Assembly (NCBI GenBank): GCA_029168955.1 | Contig: JAPDOI010001754.1 | Coordinates: 81,544-145,543 of the forward strand | Length of the DNA stretch: 64,000 bases | Source: Aplectana chamaeleonis | Lineage: Eukaryota; Nematoda; Chromadorea; Rhabditida; Cosmocercidae | Direction of reading: 5' to 3' | Part shown: piece by piece, positions 61,740 to 64,000 of the stretch | Position numbering within the stretch: position 1 is the stretch's first letter | Layout of the letters: each line of letters opens with the position of its first letter | Notes under the pieces: model-generated | What the model was told of the DNA's origin: nothing | The model's database searches: none | The model's input: the letters and a program-made list of their open reading frames with translations, nothing else | Position numbers and translations under genes: made by a program

Positions 61740-63625
61740 ACTCACTTATTTTAACATTAACTACTTCACCTTTTTACTACTTATCATATCAAGTGATATT
61801 ATCAGTTGGTAGACCAAATCGCTTAAACACGTCGTAAGCTGTACTTTTCGATGGGAGGGACAGAGAAAGTGACTAACAAGTTTGTTACTTACGGTTTCAC
61901 ATTCACTACATTACTTCTTACTGCTTATCATATCATGTGATATTATCAGTTGGTGAATCAACTCGTTAAAACACGTCGTAGGCTGTACTTTTCGATGGGG
62001 AGGGACAGAGAAAGTGACTAACAAAGTTTGTTTCTTACTGTTTCACATTCACTACTTTACTTCTTACTGCTTATCATATCATGTGATATTATCCAGTTGG
62101 TAGATCAACTCGCTAAAAACACGTCGTAGGCTGTACTTTTCGATGGGGAGGGGCAGAGAGAAAGTGACTAACAAGTTTGATACCTACTGTTTCACGATTC
62201 ACTACTTTACATATTACTGCTTATCATATCATGTGATATTATTATCAGTTGGTAGATCAACTCGCTAAACACACGTCGTAAGCTGTACTTTTCGATGGGG
62301 AGGGGAAAAGAAAGTGACTAACAAGTTTGATACCTACTGTTTCACATTCACTACTTTACTTCTGCATACTGCTTATCATATCATGTGATATTATCAGTTG
62401 GTGTAGATCAACTCGCTAAAACGTCGTAGGCTGTACTTTTCGATGGGGGAGGGACAGAGAAAGTGACTAACAAGTTTGTTTCTTACTGTTTCACATTCAC
62501 TACTTTACATATTACTGCTTATCATATCATGTGATATTATCAGTTGGTAAGATCAACTCCCGCTAAAACACGTCGTAAAGCTTTGTACTTTTCGATGGGA
62601 GGGACAGAGAAAGTGACTAACAACTTTGTTTCTTACTGTTTCACATTTCACTACTTTACATATTACTGCTTTATCATATCATGTGTGATATTTATTATCA
62701 GTTGGTAGATCAACTCGCTAAAACACGTCGTAAGCTGTACTTTTGGATGGGGAGGAGGGCAGAAAGTGACTAACAAGTTTGATACTTACTGTTTCACATT
62801 CACTACTTTACTTCCTTACTGCTTATCATATCATGTGATATTATCCCAGTTGGTAGATCAACTCGCTAAAACACGTCGTAAGCGTAATTTTCGATGGGAA
62901 AGGGGACAGGGAAAGTGACTATGCAAGTTTATTTACTTACTGTTTCACAACAACTACTTTGCTTCTTACTGCTTATCATATCATGTGATATTATCAGTTG
63001 ATAGATCAACTCGCTAAAACACGTCGTAGGCTGTACTTTTCGATGGGAAGAGGAACAGCAGAAAGTGACTAACAAGATTTGATACTTACTGTTTCTTCAC
63101 ATTCACTACTTTACTTCTTACTGCTTATCATATCACATGTGATATTTATCAGTTAGTAGATCAACTCGCTAAAACACGTCGTAAGCCGTAATTTTCGATA
63201 AGGAAGGGAGCAGGGAAAGTGACTAGCAAGTTTGTTACTTACTGTTTCACAACAACTACTTTGCTTCTTACTGCTTATCATATCATGTGATATTATCAGT
63301 TGATAGATCAAATCGCTTCAAAACACGTCGCGGGCTTTGCACTTTTCGATGGGGAAAGGACAGGAAGAGTGACTAACAAGATTTGTTACTTTACTGTTTC
63401 ACAACAACTACTTTACTTCTTGCTGCAACATCATATCATGTGATAGTATCGTTGCTGGTAGATCAACTCGCTAAAACACGTCGTAGGCTGTACTTTTCGA
63501 TCGGGAAGGATGACAGGAAAGTGACTAACAAGTTTGTTACTTACTGTTTCACATTCACTACTTTACTTCTTTACTGCTTATCATATCATGTGATATTATC
63601 AGTTGGTAGATCGAATCGCTAAAAC
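61740..63625. repeat. Tandem array of ~146-bp units
   Basis: Units contain CATATCATGTGATATTATCA, GTTGGTAGATCAACTCGCTA, AAACACGTCGTAGGCTGTAC, GAAAGTGACTAACAAGTTTG and CTGTTTCACATTCACTACTT. About thirteen copies are spaced 145-152 bp apart, with single-base insertions frequent. Each unit includes the palindrome-rich ATCATATCATGTGATAT. Confidence 0.93.
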
Positions 63626-63629
63626 ACTT

Positions 63630-64000
63630 GACGGCGTCATCATAGGATGTCATGCGCTTAAAGTACATAGGGCATCTGATGACGTCATCAGGGAATGGCT
63701 CATGTAAAGTACATGAGTGCATCTGGATGACGTCATCAGGTGTCATGTAAAGTACATAGGGCAATCTGATGACGTCATCGGGGTATTAGGGCATCTGATG
63801 ACGTCATCAAGTGCTGTCATCTAAAGTACATAGGGCATCTGATGACGTATCAGGGTGTCATATAAAGTACATAGGGCATCTGATGACGTCATCAGGGTGT
63901 ATCATGTAGCAAGTACGTAGGGCATCTGATGATGTTATCAGAGGTGCCGTCCTACAAGAGTCTACAAAGGGCATCTGATGACGTTATCAGGGTGTCATCT
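63630..64000. repeat. 42-bp tandem array with TGATGACGTCATCA core, second locus
   Basis: About nine units of GGGCATCTGATGACGTCATC plus AGGGTGTCATGTAAAGTACA to the window edge. Same family as 38795-39285, with a different spacer consensus (GGTGTCATGTAAA for GACGTCGTGCCAA). Confidence 0.92.

Larger units (their letters stand above)
61351..64000. mobile_element. Compound repeat element, expanded version, runs off the window
   Basis: Begins with A then TCGCTCCAGCCGC and the same hairpin start as 38237. The unique part 61370-61740 is homologous to 38260-38640. Then come about 13 units of ~146 bp (61740-63625) and the 42-bp TGACGTCA array (63630-64000). The order matches the shorter copy, but the ~146-bp unit is expanded from one to about thirteen. 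Confidence 0.75.

Overview
The window looks like nuclear DNA of a nematode, probably a clade V (strongylid- or rhabditid-like) worm. Small exons are bounded by GT...TTTTCAG-type splice sites, many introns are 33-70 nt, and a start codon follows a TTTTCAG acceptor as expected for spliced-leader trans-splicing. The only confidently recognised host gene is an interleukin-17-receptor-like (SEFIR) gene of the type nematodes carry as ILCR. One retrotransposon is an RTE endonuclease-reverse transcriptase of the kind abundant in strongylids. Species cannot be fixed from the sequence alone.

Host genes are split into small exons and were rebuilt by matching splice phase. (1) An IL-17-receptor-like gene on + runs from about 2.0 to 29.5 kb in eleven phase-compatible exons: signal peptide, extracellular part, one membrane helix, SEFIR domain, acidic tail. 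Its introns hold most of the transposons. (2) An unidentified + gene end lies at 53.2-54.3 kb. (3) A C2H2 zinc-finger gene on + lies at 57.1-59.1 kb. (4) Minus-strand exons of unrecognised genes lie at 33.6-34.5 kb and 59.5-60.4 kb, the latter beside a decayed inverted duplicate at 60.75-61.14 kb.

Transposons dominate. One RTE LINE (about 5.3-14.6 kb, minus) was broken by a TTAA element, a 2.15-kb TAA-flanked DNA transposon with ~118-bp inverted repeats, and a Jockey/CR1-like LINE, which itself received a second full-length copy of the same LINE. Another full-length copy (23.2-26.8 kb) has a 12-bp target duplication and is split by a 145-bp palindromic MITE; empty sites for that insertion survive in sister copies. 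Fragments of this LINE also lie at 21.8-23.1, 39.8-41.4 and 45.7-46.5 kb. A decayed third LINE lies at 27.0-27.6 kb.

The rest is tandem and foldback repeat: a 206-bp CA microsatellite; foldback elements made of a 42-bp repeat around a (CATA)n centre; a 258-bp GC-rich palindrome; a 42-bp satellite at 47.4-50.4 kb evidently derived from a neighbouring 21-bp repeat; a 2.4-kb insertion in that satellite; and a compound element seen twice (38.2-39.3 kb and 61.35 kb to the window end) carrying ~146-bp units and a 42-bp repeat with palindromic TGACGTCA cores. Long open frames in these repeats are artefacts of unit length. No rRNA, tRNA, CRISPR or prokaryotic feature was seen.
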